From Oscillospiraceae bacterium (GTDB lineage Bacteria; Bacillota_A; Clostridia; Oscillospirales; Oscillospiraceae): a DNA stretch of 45,244 bases. Positions within the stretch are counted from its first letter, which is position 1, and every line of letters starts with the position of its first letter. The position numbers and the translations under genes were made by a program. Under the pieces are notes generated by a model, which worked only from the letters and a program-made list of their open reading frames with translations, had not been told where the DNA came from and did no database searches. The stretch spans positions 1-45,244 of the forward strand of contig JAFTKA010000008.1 of NCBI GenBank assembly GCA_017456105.1. The letters are read 5' to 3'. Below, piece after piece: positions 31,748 to 40,125 of the stretch.

Positions 31748-32400
31748 TCCTGTCTTACTGCGACCACACCCTCCTGTCCCAAACCGCCACCTGGGCCGAC
31801 ATTAAAGCCGTCTGCGATGACGGTATCCGTTTTGGAACGGCCTCCGTGTGTATCCCCGCTTCCTTTGTGAAGCAGGCCAAGGACTATGTGGGCGACAAAT
31901 TGGCGATTTGTACCGTCATCGGCTTCCCCAACGGCTATGACACCACTGCCGCTAAATGTTTTATGTCAACCGATGCGGTGGACAACGGTGCGGACGAAGT
32001 GGATATGGTCATCAACATCGGCTGGGTCAAAGAGGGAAAATACGATCAGGTTTTGGACGAGATCAAAGCCGTGAAGGCCGCCTGCAAGGGAAAGCTTTTG
32101 AAGGTCATTATTGAAACCTGCCTACTGACCAAGGAAGAAAAAATCGAAATGTGTCGCATTGTTACCGAATCCGGAGCGGACTATATCAAGACCTCCACGG
32201 GTTTTTCCACCGGCGGAGCTACAACCCAAGATGTGGCATTGTTTGCAGAGCACATAGGCCCCAATGTGAAGATCAAGGCAGCCGGCGGAATTTCTTCTTT
32301 GGCTGATGCGGAGAAATTCATTGGTCTGGGTGCTTCCCGGCTGGGAACCTCCCGGATCGTGAAACTGGCAAAAAGTGAGGAATCTAATAATTCCTATTAA
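31732..32400 (+). CDS. deoC: Deoxyribose-phosphate aldolase
   Basis: 222 aa. It splits deoxyribose-5-phosphate into acetaldehyde and glyceraldehyde-3-phosphate. Schiff-base Lys153 is in DYIKTSTGF; Lys182 in [10 protein letters not shown] and Asp91 in [10 protein letters not shown] are the partner residues. Part of a nucleoside salvage operon with deoD, deoB and cdd. It starts within the esterase end. Confidence 0.96.
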   Translation: MELQVILSYCDHTLLSQTATWADIKAVCDDGIRFGTASVCIPASFVKQAKDYVGDKLAICTVIGFPNGYDTTAAKCFMSTDAVDNGADEVDMVINIGWVKEGKYDQVLDEIKAVKAACKGKLLKVIIETCLLTKEEKIEMCRIVTESGADYIKTSTGFSTGGATTQDVALFAEHIGPNVKIKAAGGISSLADAEKFIGLGASRLGTSRIVKLAKSEESNNSY

Positions 32401-32412
32401 GGAGGAAAAGTT

Positions 32413-33156
32413 ATGTTAACCACTCCGACCCCTCATATCAGTGCAAAGCCCGGGGATTTTGCCAAGACGGTACTGATGCCCGGTGATCCCCTGCGGGCGA
32501 AATTTATTGCGGAAACCTTTTTGGAAGACCCGATTCTGGTGAATAACGTCCGGGGTGTGCAGGGTTACACCGGCACGTACAAGGGCGTGAAGGTGTCCGT
32601 GATGGCCTCCGGTATGGGTATGCCTGCTATTGGCATTTACTCTCACGAACTGTATAACGCTTACGGTGTGGAGAACATCATTCGGGTGGGCTCTGCCGGC
32701 TCCATTCAGGAGCATATTAACCTTTATGACATCGTGCTGGGTCAGGGTGCTTGCACCGACTCCAATTTTGCCGCCCAGTTCCATCTGCCCGGTACTTTTG
32801 CACCCATTGCGGACTTCACACTTTTAACCAAGGCGGTGGAGGCCTGCAAGGCCAACGGTGCTACCTATCACGTGGGCAATATCAACTCCTCCGACGTGTT
32901 TTACGGCGATCATGAGGGTGTTCCCGAAGGACTTGACAGTGTTTATGCGTTAAAAAAGATGGGCGTTATGGCTTTGGAGATGGAGGCCGCCGCCCTGTAT
33001 ATGAACGCCGCCCGGTACGGAAAGCGGGCTCTGTGTATCTGCACCATTTCCGACCACGTGCTTAAGGGCGTGGAAACCAGCTCCGAAGAACGACAGACCG
33101 CCTTTACCACTATGATGAAGGTGGCTTTGGACGTAGCAGTAGCAATGGATAATTGA
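32413..33156 (+). CDS. deoD: Purine nucleoside phosphorylase, DeoD type
   Basis: 247 aa. Phosphorolysis of purine (deoxy)nucleosides. Features: VLMPGDPLRAKFIAE, ASGMGMPAIGIYSHEL, RVGSAGSIQE and the C-terminal MEAAALY and TISDHVL. A hexameric low-molecular class PNP. AAGGAGG precedes it by 8 nt. Its last codons (GAT AAT TGA) run into the AATTGAAAATTG repeat, which supplies the stop codon. Confidence 0.96.
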   Translation: MLTTPTPHISAKPGDFAKTVLMPGDPLRAKFIAETFLEDPILVNNVRGVQGYTGTYKGVKVSVMASGMGMPAIGIYSHELYNAYGVENIIRVGSAGSIQEHINLYDIVLGQGACTDSNFAAQFHLPGTFAPIADFTLLTKAVEACKANGATYHVGNINSSDVFYGDHEGVPEGLDSVYALKKMGVMALEMEAAALYMNAARYGKRALCICTISDHVLKGVETSSEERQTAFTTMMKVALDVAVAMDN

Positions 33157-33175
33157 AAATTGAAAGTTGAAAATT
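33151..33175 (+). repeat. AT-rich tandem repeat, left copy
   Basis: AATTGAAAATTGAAAGTTGA then AAATT; matches the units at 11063-11094 and is the inverse of the copy at 33410-33443. It begins in the deoD stop region. Confidence 0.8.
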
Positions 33176-33372
33176 ATGAATGTTAGCCGCAAACTGTTCA
33201 ATAAGTTACAAGAGATCCACTGCGACAAAGACTTCGTGATTGGCGTAATGAGTAATGCAAAAATGTCGAAGATCGTCAAGCAATCCTTGATTTTATCGAA
33301 AACGAAAGCACGTTTTCTGTTGAAGATATTATCCTTCTATCGCTACATTTGCACAACGAGAGGTTAAAATGA
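33176..33372 (+). pseudogene. 65-aa small protein gene broken by a one-base frameshift
   Basis: ATG 33176 opens MNVSRKLFNKLQEIHCDKDF followed by VIGVMSNA; at the A5 run 33259-33263 the frame then drifts into nonsense. Reading on one base back restores a natural continuation (NVEDRQAILDFIENESTFSV, then EDIILLSLHLHNERLK) to TGA 33370-33372. One missing A would explain it, as would recoding or an assembly error. The joined 65-aa protein resembles small acidic clostridial proteins of unknown role. There is no clear ribosome site; the AT-rich repeat may have replaced it. Confidence 0.68.
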
Positions 33373-33409
33373 CTTTTGATTGTTCAAAACATTCCCGCAG
33401 GGAATACCA

Positions 33410-33443
33410 CAACTTTCAATTTTCAACTTTCAACTTTCAATTG
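33410..33443 (-). repeat. AT-rich tandem repeat, right inverted copy
   Basis: ACTTTCAATTTTCAACTTTC with a further AACTTTCAATT; the reverse complement of the unit at 33151. With the left copy it encloses about 230 bp holding the broken small gene and a GGGAAT hairpin. Confidence 0.8.
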
Positions 33444-33463
33444 GATTAAGTTTTGGTGATTCT

Positions 33464-34627
33464 ATGAAACGTATTTTCTTAATCGTATTGGACTCTTTGG
33501 GAATCGGGGCTTTGCCCGACGCGGAAAGCTTTGGCGATTATGGCGTCAACACCCTGCGTTCCTGCACCAAGTCCCCCTGTTTGCAGATCCCGAATCTATT
33601 GAAAGCCGGTTTGGGGTCAATTGATGGGGTGGATTATCTTCCCAAAACTGTTCCCACAGGTGCGGTGGCACGGCTAACTGAGCAGTCCATGGGCAAGGAC
33701 ACCACCATCGGCCATTGGGAATTGGCGGGTATCGTTTCCTTTCAGCCCCTTCCCACCTATCCCGAGGGCTTCCCCGAAGAAATTCTCGAACCTTTCCGGA
33801 AGGCAACAGGTAGAGGTGTTTTGGCAAACGCCCCCTGGTCCGGCACGGAAGTCATTGGGCGTTACGGTGATGAGCATGTCCGCACAGGGGATCTGATCGT
33901 CTACACCTCTGCAGACTCCGTATTTCAGGTGGCCGCCCACGAGGACGTCGTGCCTGTGGAGACCCTGTATGAATACTGCCGGATCGCCCGGAAACTTTTA
34001 GTGGGCAAGCACGGTGTGGGTCGGGTCATTGCCCGTCCCTTTGTGGGTGAAAATGGCAACTACACCCGCACCGCCAACCGCCATGACTTTTCCTTAGAGC
34101 CGCCCACTACTACCCTTTTGGACGCGGTGAAGGCGGCCGGTCTTGACAGCATCGGCGTTGGTAAGATCTACGACATCTTTGCCTGCCGGGGTCTGACGGA
34201 AAAGGTCTATAATAAGAGTAACTGCAACGGTATGGAACACGCCCTTTATTATGCCAAAAAGGATTTTAAGGGTTTGTGCTTTGTGAATTTGGTGGACTTT
34301 GATATGGTCTATGGCCACCGTCGGGACATTGACGGCTATGCCAAGGCTCTGTCCGAATTTGACGCCTGGCTGCCAAACCTTTTGGCCGAGCTGGGCGAAG
34401 ACGATATGGTGATGATCACCGCTGACCACGGCTGCGACCCGGGCTATACCGCCACCACCGACCACACCCGGGAATATGTTCCCCTGCTGGTACTGGGCAA
34501 GAAGATCCGCCCGGTGAATTTGGGTACACGTTCCAGCTTTGCGGACGTGGCCGCCACGATCGCAGAATTGTTGGGCGTTTCTCTCGACACACCCGGTGAA
34601 AGCTTTGCCAGAGAAATACTGTTCTAA
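33464..34627 (+). CDS. deoB: Phosphopentomutase
   Basis: 387 aa from ATG 33464 (GGTGATT 6 nt upstream); the frame further 5' is the AT-rich repeat and is not coding. It interconverts (deoxy)ribose-1- and 5-phosphate. N-terminal RIFLIVLDSLGIGALPDA, the phosphothreonine region GKDTTIGHWE, and metal-binding DHGCDPGYTATTDHTRE are intact. It supplies the substrate of deoC and follows the purine phosphorylase. Confidence 0.96.
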   Translation: MKRIFLIVLDSLGIGALPDAESFGDYGVNTLRSCTKSPCLQIPNLLKAGLGSIDGVDYLPKTVPTGAVARLTEQSMGKDTTIGHWELAGIVSFQPLPTYPEGFPEEILEPFRKATGRGVLANAPWSGTEVIGRYGDEHVRTGDLIVYTSADSVFQVAAHEDVVPVETLYEYCRIARKLLVGKHGVGRVIARPFVGENGNYTRTANRHDFSLEPPTTTLLDAVKAAGLDSIGVGKIYDIFACRGLTEKVYNKSNCNGMEHALYYAKKDFKGLCFVNLVDFDMVYGHRRDIDGYAKALSEFDAWLPNLLAELGEDDMVMITADHGCDPGYTATTDHTREYVPLLVLGKKIRPVNLGTRSSFADVAATIAELLGVSLDTPGESFAREILF

Positions 34628-34642
34628 TTGAGGTGAGAAAAG

Positions 34643-35053
34643 ATGACGTCAGAACAACTGATGAAATTAGCCAAAGACGCCATGACCCACGCCTATGCCC
34701 CCTATTCCGGCTACCAGGTGGGTGCGGCCCTTTTATGTAAAGATGGTAGTGTGTACCAAGGCTGCAATTTGGAAAACGCCGCCTTTTCTCCCACAGTCTG
34801 TGCAGAACGCACCGCCTTTTTCAAGGCTCTCTATGACGGCCACCGGGAATTTTCTGCCATCGCCATTTGCGGCGGAAAAGACGGTATCATTTCCAAAGCA
34901 TCGCCCCCCTGCGGTGTCTGCCGTCAGGTGATGGCCGAGTTCTGCAAGGAAGATTTTCTCATCTATCTGACCGATGAGACCGGAGAAATTACCACACACT
35001 CTCTTTCCCAGCTTTTGCCGCTGGGTTTCTCCGCAACATCTATGGAACTGTAA
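34643..35053 (+). CDS. cdd: Cytidine deaminase
   Basis: 136 aa homotetrameric type. Zinc and proton-shuttle residues Cys53 and Glu55 are in TVCAERTA; Cys90 and Cys93 are in PPCGVCRQ. It converts (deoxy)cytidine to (deoxy)uridine. It ends the deo operon 15 nt after deoB and is followed by a terminator. Confidence 0.95.
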   Translation: MTSEQLMKLAKDAMTHAYAPYSGYQVGAALLCKDGSVYQGCNLENAAFSPTVCAERTAFFKALYDGHREFSAIAICGGKDGIISKASPPCGVCRQVMAEFCKEDFLIYLTDETGEITTHSLSQLLPLGFSATSMEL

Positions 35054-35078
35054 GGGTACGTTTTTACGTACCCTTTTT
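35052..35078 (+). terminator. Terminator of the deo/cdd operon
   Basis: AAGGGTACGT / ACGTACCCTT with loop TTTT and a following T-run. It starts in the cdd stop. Confidence 0.88.
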
Positions 35079-35122
35079 GTTTATTTTATATGAAATATCT
35101 TCCAAAAAGGCCTTTGTGGCTC

Positions 35123-35151
35123 TTGCTTTTTGTGCGATTTTGCTTTATAAT
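35123..35151 (+). promoter_or_regulatory. Sigma-A promoter for the MinD-like/MGS-like unit
   Basis: TTGCTT (35123-35128) and a perfect TATAAT (35146-35151) are spaced by 17 bp, 27 bp before the ATG with AAGGAGGG. Confidence 0.85.
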
Positions 35152-35178
35152 GGCCCTATATCGTAAGGAGGGTATGCC

Positions 35179-35913
35179 ATGGGCGAATTGATTGCGGTTC
35201 TGTCCGGCAAGGGCGGAACGGGAAAAACCTCGGTCTGTGCCGGTATCGCCACCGCTTTGGCTCAGAACGGCTCGTCCGTTTTGTGCATCGATTGCGACAT
35301 TGGTCTGCGGAATTTGGATATCGCTCTGGGGCTTTCCGAATTTGCATCTCTCTCCTTTTTGGATATTTGCTCCGGTGAACACGCCCTGCAAAAGGCAGTG
35401 CATCACCCGCTGTTTCCCGGTCTTTCCTTCCTGACTGCTCCTATGAACTGTCAGGCCGAAGACATTGACTTTTCCGCTTTCGCCTCCATGCTGGAGGACG
35501 CCAGAAGCCAGTTTGATTTCGTGCTGATGGACGCTCCCGCCGGTTTGGACGCAGGCTTCCGTCTGTCCGCCAAATTCGCTGACCGTGTGATTTTGGTTAC
35601 AGGGCCCGATCCCGCCTCCATTCGGGACGCTGCCCGGGCAGGTGAAGTGCTAGAGCTGATGGGCAAGGGAAACGTGCGGCTGATCGTCAACCGTTTGAGC
35701 AAGAAAGCCGTAAAAACTGTCCGTTTGACCGTGGACGATATTATGGATAAGGCCGGCCTGCCGTTGCTAGGTATCGTGCCGGAGGATCCTGATATGCTTT
35801 TAGCCGTTTGCTACCGGCTGCCGCTGCTGGCTCACACCCACAAGGGTGCTGCCAAGGCCTGCCACCGGATCGCCAAGCGGATCTGCGGTCTGTCCGTTCC
35901 CATCTCGCTGTAA
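35179..35913 (+). CDS. MinD/ParA-family ATPase
   Basis: 244 aa. A deviant Walker A KGGTGKTS (residues 11-18), IDCDIGLRNLD (switch I region) and VLMDAPAG (Walker B) are present. The tail has a basic-hydrophobic segment (HRIAKRICGL) that might bind membrane like the MinD tip, but it is weak. No minC, minE or FlhF partner is next to it, so septum placement is uncertain; such orphan MinD-like proteins are common in clostridia. It is followed by the MGS-like gene after 13 nt. Confidence 0.82.
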   Translation: MGELIAVLSGKGGTGKTSVCAGIATALAQNGSSVLCIDCDIGLRNLDIALGLSEFASLSFLDICSGEHALQKAVHHPLFPGLSFLTAPMNCQAEDIDFSAFASMLEDARSQFDFVLMDAPAGLDAGFRLSAKFADRVILVTGPDPASIRDAARAGEVLELMGKGNVRLIVNRLSKKAVKTVRLTVDDIMDKAGLPLLGIVPEDPDMLLAVCYRLPLLAHTHKGAAKACHRIAKRICGLSVPISL

Positions 35914-35926
35914 AGGAGTTGATTTT

Positions 35927-36340
35927 GTGAATATCGCATTTTTGGCACATGATAAGAAAAAAGAATTGATGGTGCAGTTCTGCACTGCCTATAAAAGTGT
36001 GCTGATCAAGCACAATCTGTTCGCCACCGCCACCACCGGCCGGCTGATCGCGGACAACACCGGCCTGCCCATTACATTGCTTTTATCCCATAAGCAGGGC
36101 GGCCACCAGCAGATCAACGCCCGGATCGCTTACAATGAGATCGACCTGGTAGTGCTGTTCACCGATCCCAACTCCATCGATCCCTGGGACGACAGTCAGC
36201 TTTTGGAGACCATTCGCCATTGCGACCGGAACAACGTTCCCATTGCCACCAACCTTGGCAGTGCGGAGCTCGCGATCATGGGTCTGCAGAGGGGCGACCT
36301 TGACTGGCGTGAGATGTACCACAACAAAGCAAAATTTTAA
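35927..36340 (+). CDS. Methylglyoxal-synthase-like protein with changed active site
   Basis: 137 aa from GTG 35927 (AAAGGAG upstream). The fold signatures NIAFLAHDKKKELMVQF, TGRLI and NVPIATNLGSAELAIMG are those of MgsA. But the catalytic aspartate of the GGDQQ loop (Asp60 in Bacillus numbering, Asp71 in E. coli) is His60 (QGGHQQ, codon CAC), and the PHxPD motif is PWDDS with one residue extra. Both regions take part in forming methylglyoxal from dihydroxyacetone phosphate. The fold is probably kept while the usual reaction is doubtful. Confidence 0.75.
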   Translation: MNIAFLAHDKKKELMVQFCTAYKSVLIKHNLFATATTGRLIADNTGLPITLLLSHKQGGHQQINARIAYNEIDLVVLFTDPNSIDPWDDSQLLETIRHCDRNNVPIATNLGSAELAIMGLQRGDLDWREMYHNKAKF

Positions 36341-36347
36341 CACTTCA

Positions 36348-36369
36348 GCCGCCCAACCGGGCGGCACTT
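36348..36369 (+). terminator. Weak hairpin between the MGS-like gene and hisS
   Basis: GCCGCCC/GGGCGGC with loop AACC followed only by ACTTT. A short or partial terminator; hisS may be read through from upstream. Confidence 0.5.
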
Positions 36370-36389
36370 TCATAGAAAGGAAGATTCCT

Positions 36390-37745
36390 ATGGAAAGAAT
36401 TACACCCCGGACCCTGTCCGGCTTTATGGAGCTATTGCCCAAGAAGCAGCTGCAGCTTGAAAAAATGATGCAGATCCTCCGGGATACCTATGCCCTCTAC
36501 GGCTTTTCTCCCCTGGACACCCCGGCTATCGAGGACGCCAAAATTCTTTTAGCCAAGGGCGGCGGTGAGACCGAAAAGCAGATCTACCGTTTCCAAAAGG
36601 GCGACAGTGATCTGGCTCTGCGGTTTGATTTGACCGTTCCCCTGGCCAAGTATGTGGCTCTACACTACAATGAGCTGGCCTTCCCCTTCCGCCGGTATCA
36701 GATCAGCAAGGTCTACCGGGGCGAGCGGGCTCAGAGAGGTCGTTTCCGGGAGTTCTATCAGGCTGACATCGACATCATCGGCGATGGCAAGCTGGATATT
36801 GTCAACGAGGCGGAGATCCCCGCCATCATCTACCGGGTATTCCGGGGCTTTGGTCTGGAGCGATTCCAGATCCGGGTCAACAACCGAAAGATCCTCACCG
36901 GCTTTTATGCAATGCTGGAGCTGTCGGAGAAAAGCGGCGACATTATGCGTACCGTGGACAAGCTGGATAAGATCGGTGCCGAGAAAGTTCGTGCCATTCT
37001 TGTGGACGAGATCGCTCTGACCGCCCAGCAAGCCGATGAAATTTTGAAGTTCATCGCCATCACCGGCACCAACAGCGAAGTTCTGTCGGCTCTTAGTGGC
37101 TATCAAGGTCGGAACGAAACCTTCGATCTGGGTCTTGAGGAGCTGAATGCCGTAACGAAGAATTTGGCGGCCTTTGGTGTGCCGGAAGAGAATTTTGCGG
37201 TGGATCTGACCATTGCAAGAGGTCTTGACTACTACACCGGCACGGTGTATGAGACTACCCTTTTGGATCACCCGGAGATCGGCTCTGTCTGCTCCGGCGG
37301 CCGTTACGACAATCTTGCCGGCTACTATACCGATAAGCAGCTGCCCGGTGTAGGCATTTCCATCGGTCTGACCCGGCTGTTCTACGTACTGGACGAGCAG
37401 GGTCTTATCAACCCTGACCTGCCCAGTGCTCCGGCTGACGCTTTGATCCTGCCCATGACCGAGGATATGGCCACCGTCATTTCTTTGGCGGAGGAGCTGC
37501 GGTCTGCAGGCATTCGGGTGCAGCTTTACGGTGAGCAGAAGAAGTTCAAACAGAAGATGTCCTACGCCGACAAGCTGGGCGTTCCCTATGCGGTACTGCT
37601 GGGCGAAGATGAGATCGCTCAGGGCAAATGCTCCGTCAAGAACATGGTTACCGGTGAGCAGCTGATCCTGACCCCTGCGGAGGCAAGTGCACACATTCTT
37701 TCCGGTCTTTCCGCCAATTGCGGTCCGCTGATTTTGGAGAAGTAA
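36390..37745 (+). CDS. hisS: Histidyl-tRNA synthetase
   Basis: 451 aa from ATG 36390 (AAAGGAAG upstream). Class II motifs: motif 1/2 region FRRYQISKVYRGERAQRGRFR and FDLTVPLAKYVA, histidine motif RGLDYYTGTVYE, motif 3 SVCSGGRYDNL and GIGLTR-like GISIGLTRLFYV. The C-terminal anticodon-binding domain (about 345-440) follows. No T-box is visible, unlike thrS. The 90-aa unknown follows immediately. Confidence 0.95.
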   Translation: MERITPRTLSGFMELLPKKQLQLEKMMQILRDTYALYGFSPLDTPAIEDAKILLAKGGGETEKQIYRFQKGDSDLALRFDLTVPLAKYVALHYNELAFPFRRYQISKVYRGERAQRGRFREFYQADIDIIGDGKLDIVNEAEIPAIIYRVFRGFGLERFQIRVNNRKILTGFYAMLELSEKSGDIMRTVDKLDKIGAEKVRAILVDEIALTAQQADEILKFIAITGTNSEVLSALSGYQGRNETFDLGLEELNAVTKNLAAFGVPEENFAVDLTIARGLDYYTGTVYETTLLDHPEIGSVCSGGRYDNLAGYYTDKQLPGVGISIGLTRLFYVLDEQGLINPDLPSAPADALILPMTEDMATVISLAEELRSAGIRVQLYGEQKKFKQKMSYADKLGVPYAVLLGEDEIAQGKCSVKNMVTGEQLILTPAEASAHILSGLSANCGPLILEK

Positions 37746-37746
37746 G

Positions 37747-38019
37747 ATGGAAAAATCCTTTCTGAAGGCCTGCCAATTGGCAGTGCAATCTGCTGAGGGT
37801 TTGGGCGTACGGATCAGGCCTATCACCTTGGAGTCCGCCCACCGGTGCTTATCCTCCCACAAGCTCAGCGACGGCTTTTCCCGGCTGGCGGAGTTGGGCC
37901 ATTTGGAGCTTTCCTTAGAGGCAATCGCTGTGAGAAAGGACTTTACAGGTCTTTTTTCCGACGAGGAAGCCAACGAAGCATTGGCTCGTCTTCTGGAAGC
38001 CGGCTACCGGTTTTCATAA
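37747..38019 (+). CDS. 90-aa protein of unknown function after hisS
   Basis: The ATG is 1 nt after the hisS stop, with GGAGAAG in the hisS end as ribosome site, so it is coupled to hisS. Sequence: amphipathic helices with HRCLSSHKLSDGFSRLAELG (residues 33-52) and a charged end. I know no family. A role near translation is suggested only by position. Confidence 0.68.
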   Translation: MEKSFLKACQLAVQSAEGLGVRIRPITLESAHRCLSSHKLSDGFSRLAELGHLELSLEAIAVRKDFTGLFSDEEANEALARLLEAGYRFS

Positions 38020-38035
38020 AGGCCACCAAAAATCA

Positions 38036-38159
38036 CACGTCATTGCGAGGATCGAAGCGACGTGGCAATCCGCATTCTGCGATGCGTTGCATCGTGCGGC
38101 TCATAGAGCCGCAAGGGAACGGATTCCCACGCCTGCTATCGCAGGCTCGGAATGACGTG
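38036..38159. repeat. MITE-like repeat with CACGTCATT/AATGACGTG ends
   Basis: 124 bp with inverted ends CACGTCATT and AATGACGTG. Inside are hairpins GCGGCTC/GAGCCGC and GCCTGC/GCAGGC and the segment GGCAATCCGCATTCTG. The GTCATTGCGAGG start resembles repeats seen in many Firmicutes. No ORF inside. Confidence 0.8.
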
Positions 38160-38183
38160 CTTTTCGATGCTTTGGCACAACAA

Positions 38184-38212
38184 AAGAGCCTGCTCAACCC
38201 GAGCAGGCTCTT
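38184..38212 (-). terminator. Terminator of the PPi-phosphofructokinase gene
   Basis: On the minus strand AAGAGCCTGCTC/GAGCAGGCTCTT with loop GGGTT and a following TTTTG. Confidence 0.88.
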
Positions 38213-38222
38213 AACTTTGTTA

Positions 38223-39881
38223 TTAAGCTTTTTCCAAAGCCAAAGTCTTGGTGGTGATGTCGCAGACCTGGCTGGGTCCAAAGTACTGGATCGCACCGGG
38301 GTAGACATAGCAGGTTTCCACAGCCCAGGTCTCACGGTTGGCTTCGAAGAACTTGAAGGGAGCACCCTCCAGCTCTACCAGGGCCTTCCGGATCACGGGC
38401 TTATCTGCACCGTGGCGACGCTCGATGTTCATCATCTTGGTGATGGGCATACCGCCTGCCACCCACTCCTCAGCGGGCTTAGACAGGTTGGACACTTTGG
38501 AAAGGTATCCGGTGTAGCCGTACTGGATCAGCATAAAGGCATTGTAGCCCAAGCTGTAGCAGTAGTCAGCATCGAAATTGGAGGGGAATGCACAACGGCC
38601 TTCGTAACCTAAGAAGTGATGCAGGGCAGAGAACTTGCCGGTATAAGTGCCGGCAGCTTTCCGCTTATTAAGGTTCTCCTTGACCATCTCAGAGAACAGC
38701 TTCTCGGACTCAATCAGGGATACCTGCACGTTGCCGTGGGGGTCTCTCTCCAGGAACAGCTGCTGCTGAATGGACTGGGGCAGGATCGCAAAGACAGCCA
38801 TGGATTCCTTGGTCAGTCCCTTTTCGATAAAGGCGTACTTCTCTTCCCAGGTGGAAAGAGCATTGAAGTCATCGGCCTTGCTGCCTGCCAGCAGCTCGTT
38901 GATCTGGGCGATCAGCACGGAGAACTCGGGAACGAATTCCACGATACCCTCGGGGATAATGGCAACACCGAAGTTCCAGCCCTTGGCGGCACGGCTTGCA
39001 ACAGACTCGGCAATGTAGTCTGCGATCTGAGCCAAAGACATCTTCTTGGCGGCCACTTCCTCGCCTACCAGACAGATATTGGGCTGGGTCTGCAGAGCGG
39101 TCTCCAGAGCCACGTGGGAGGCGGAGCGGCCCATGACCTTTACAAAGTGCCAGTACTTCTTGGCGGAGTTGGCATCACGCTGGATATTGCCCACGATCTC
39201 GGCGTAGGTCTTGGTGGCGGTATCGAAGCCGAAGGAGCACTCGATGTCCTCGTTCTTCAGGTCGCCGTCGATGGTCTTGGGACAGCCGATGACCTGCACG
39301 CCGGTGTTCTTAGCGGCAAAGTACTCCGCCAGCACAGCGGCGTTGGTATTGGAATCGTCGCCGCCGATGATCACCAATGCGTTGATACCGTGCTTCTTGC
39401 AGTTTTCTGCCACGATGGCAAACTGCTCCTCGGTCTCCAGCTTGGTTCTGCCGGAGCCGATAATGTCAAAGCCGCCGGTGTTCCGGAAAGCGTTGATATA
39501 TTCGTCGTCGAAGATGATGTAATCATCGTCGATCAGACCGCTGGGGCCGCCCTTGAAGCCGTAGAGCACGTTGTCCTTATCGGTAGCCTTCAAAGCATCG
39601 TACAGGCCGCAGATCACGTTATGGCCACCGGGTGCCTGTCCGCCGGACAGGATCACGCCAACCACCTGCTTCTTCGCTTCGCTGGTGTTCTGGCCTTTCT
39701 GGAAGGTGATCTCGTTCTTGCCGTAGGTGTTGGGGAACAAGGCCTTGATCTTATCCTGGTCTGCCACGCTTTCGGTGGCGTTGCCGTTTTTAACGCAGAT
39801 CTCGGAGATGCCGTTTCTCAGCATACCGGGCAGCTTGGGCTGGTACTGATATCTTGCCTCCTGCAAGGGGGAAAGCTTCAT
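38223..39881 (-). CDS. pfp: Pyrophosphate-dependent phosphofructokinase, long clade
   Basis: 552 aa. [10 protein letters not shown] (residues 173-182) has Asp at the position of Gly in ATP-type enzymes, marking PPi use; [10 protein letters not shown] (201-210) is the catalytic loop and [11 protein letters not shown] binds fructose-6-phosphate. The N-terminal extension and length place it with the long PPi-PFKs of plants and clostridia. Reversible step of glycolysis using PPi. Divergent from fba. Confidence 0.95.
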   Translation of the reverse strand: MKLSPLQEARYQYQPKLPGMLRNGISEICVKNGNATESVADQDKIKALFPNTYGKNEITFQKGQNTSEAKKQVVGVILSGGQAPGGHNVICGLYDALKATDKDNVLYGFKGGPSGLIDDDYIIFDDEYINAFRNTGGFDIIGSGRTKLETEEQFAIVAENCKKHGINALVIIGGDDSNTNAAVLAEYFAAKNTGVQVIGCPKTIDGDLKNEDIECSFGFDTATKTYAEIVGNIQRDANSAKKYWHFVKVMGRSASHVALETALQTQPNICLVGEEVAAKKMSLAQIADYIAESVASRAAKGWNFGVAIIPEGIVEFVPEFSVLIAQINELLAGSKADDFNALSTWEEKYAFIEKGLTKESMAVFAILPQSIQQQLFLERDPHGNVQVSLIESEKLFSEMVKENLNKRKAAGTYTGKFSALHHFLGYEGRCAFPSNFDADYCYSLGYNAFMLIQYGYTGYLSKVSNLSKPAEEWVAGGMPITKMMNIERRHGADKPVIRKALVELEGAPFKFFEANRETWAVETCYVYPGAIQYFGPSQVCDITTKTLALEKA

Positions 39882-39923
39882 AACAAAACACTCCTTACGA
39901 TTGTTGATGTTCTAACTTTGCCA

Positions 39924-39952
39924 TTATACTCCATTTCTTAACTAAGGTAAAT
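39924..39952 (-). promoter_or_regulatory. Sigma-A promoter for pfp
   Basis: On the minus strand TTTACC (39947-39952) and a perfect TATAAT (39924-39929) are spaced by 17 bp. Confidence 0.72.
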
Positions 39953-40043
39953 AGGTATTTCATCTATTTTTCTTTCTTGCAAAATGCTGGTTTTTGGGCA
40001 AATTTCAGGACATTTTTTGTTCTATCCGTTCCCAAGATGGGTA

Positions 40044-40072
40044 TTGAAATAGGCATATTTTACTGATATAAT
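40044..40072 (+). promoter_or_regulatory. Sigma-A promoter for fba
   Basis: TTGAAA (40044-40049) and a perfect TATAAT (40067-40072) are spaced by 17 bp, giving a leader of about 50 nt before the ATG. Confidence 0.87.
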
Positions 40073-40125
40073 ATTATCGGTAAAAAATGTAACCCATTTT
40101 ATATATCAGAAAGGAATGTTTTCAA

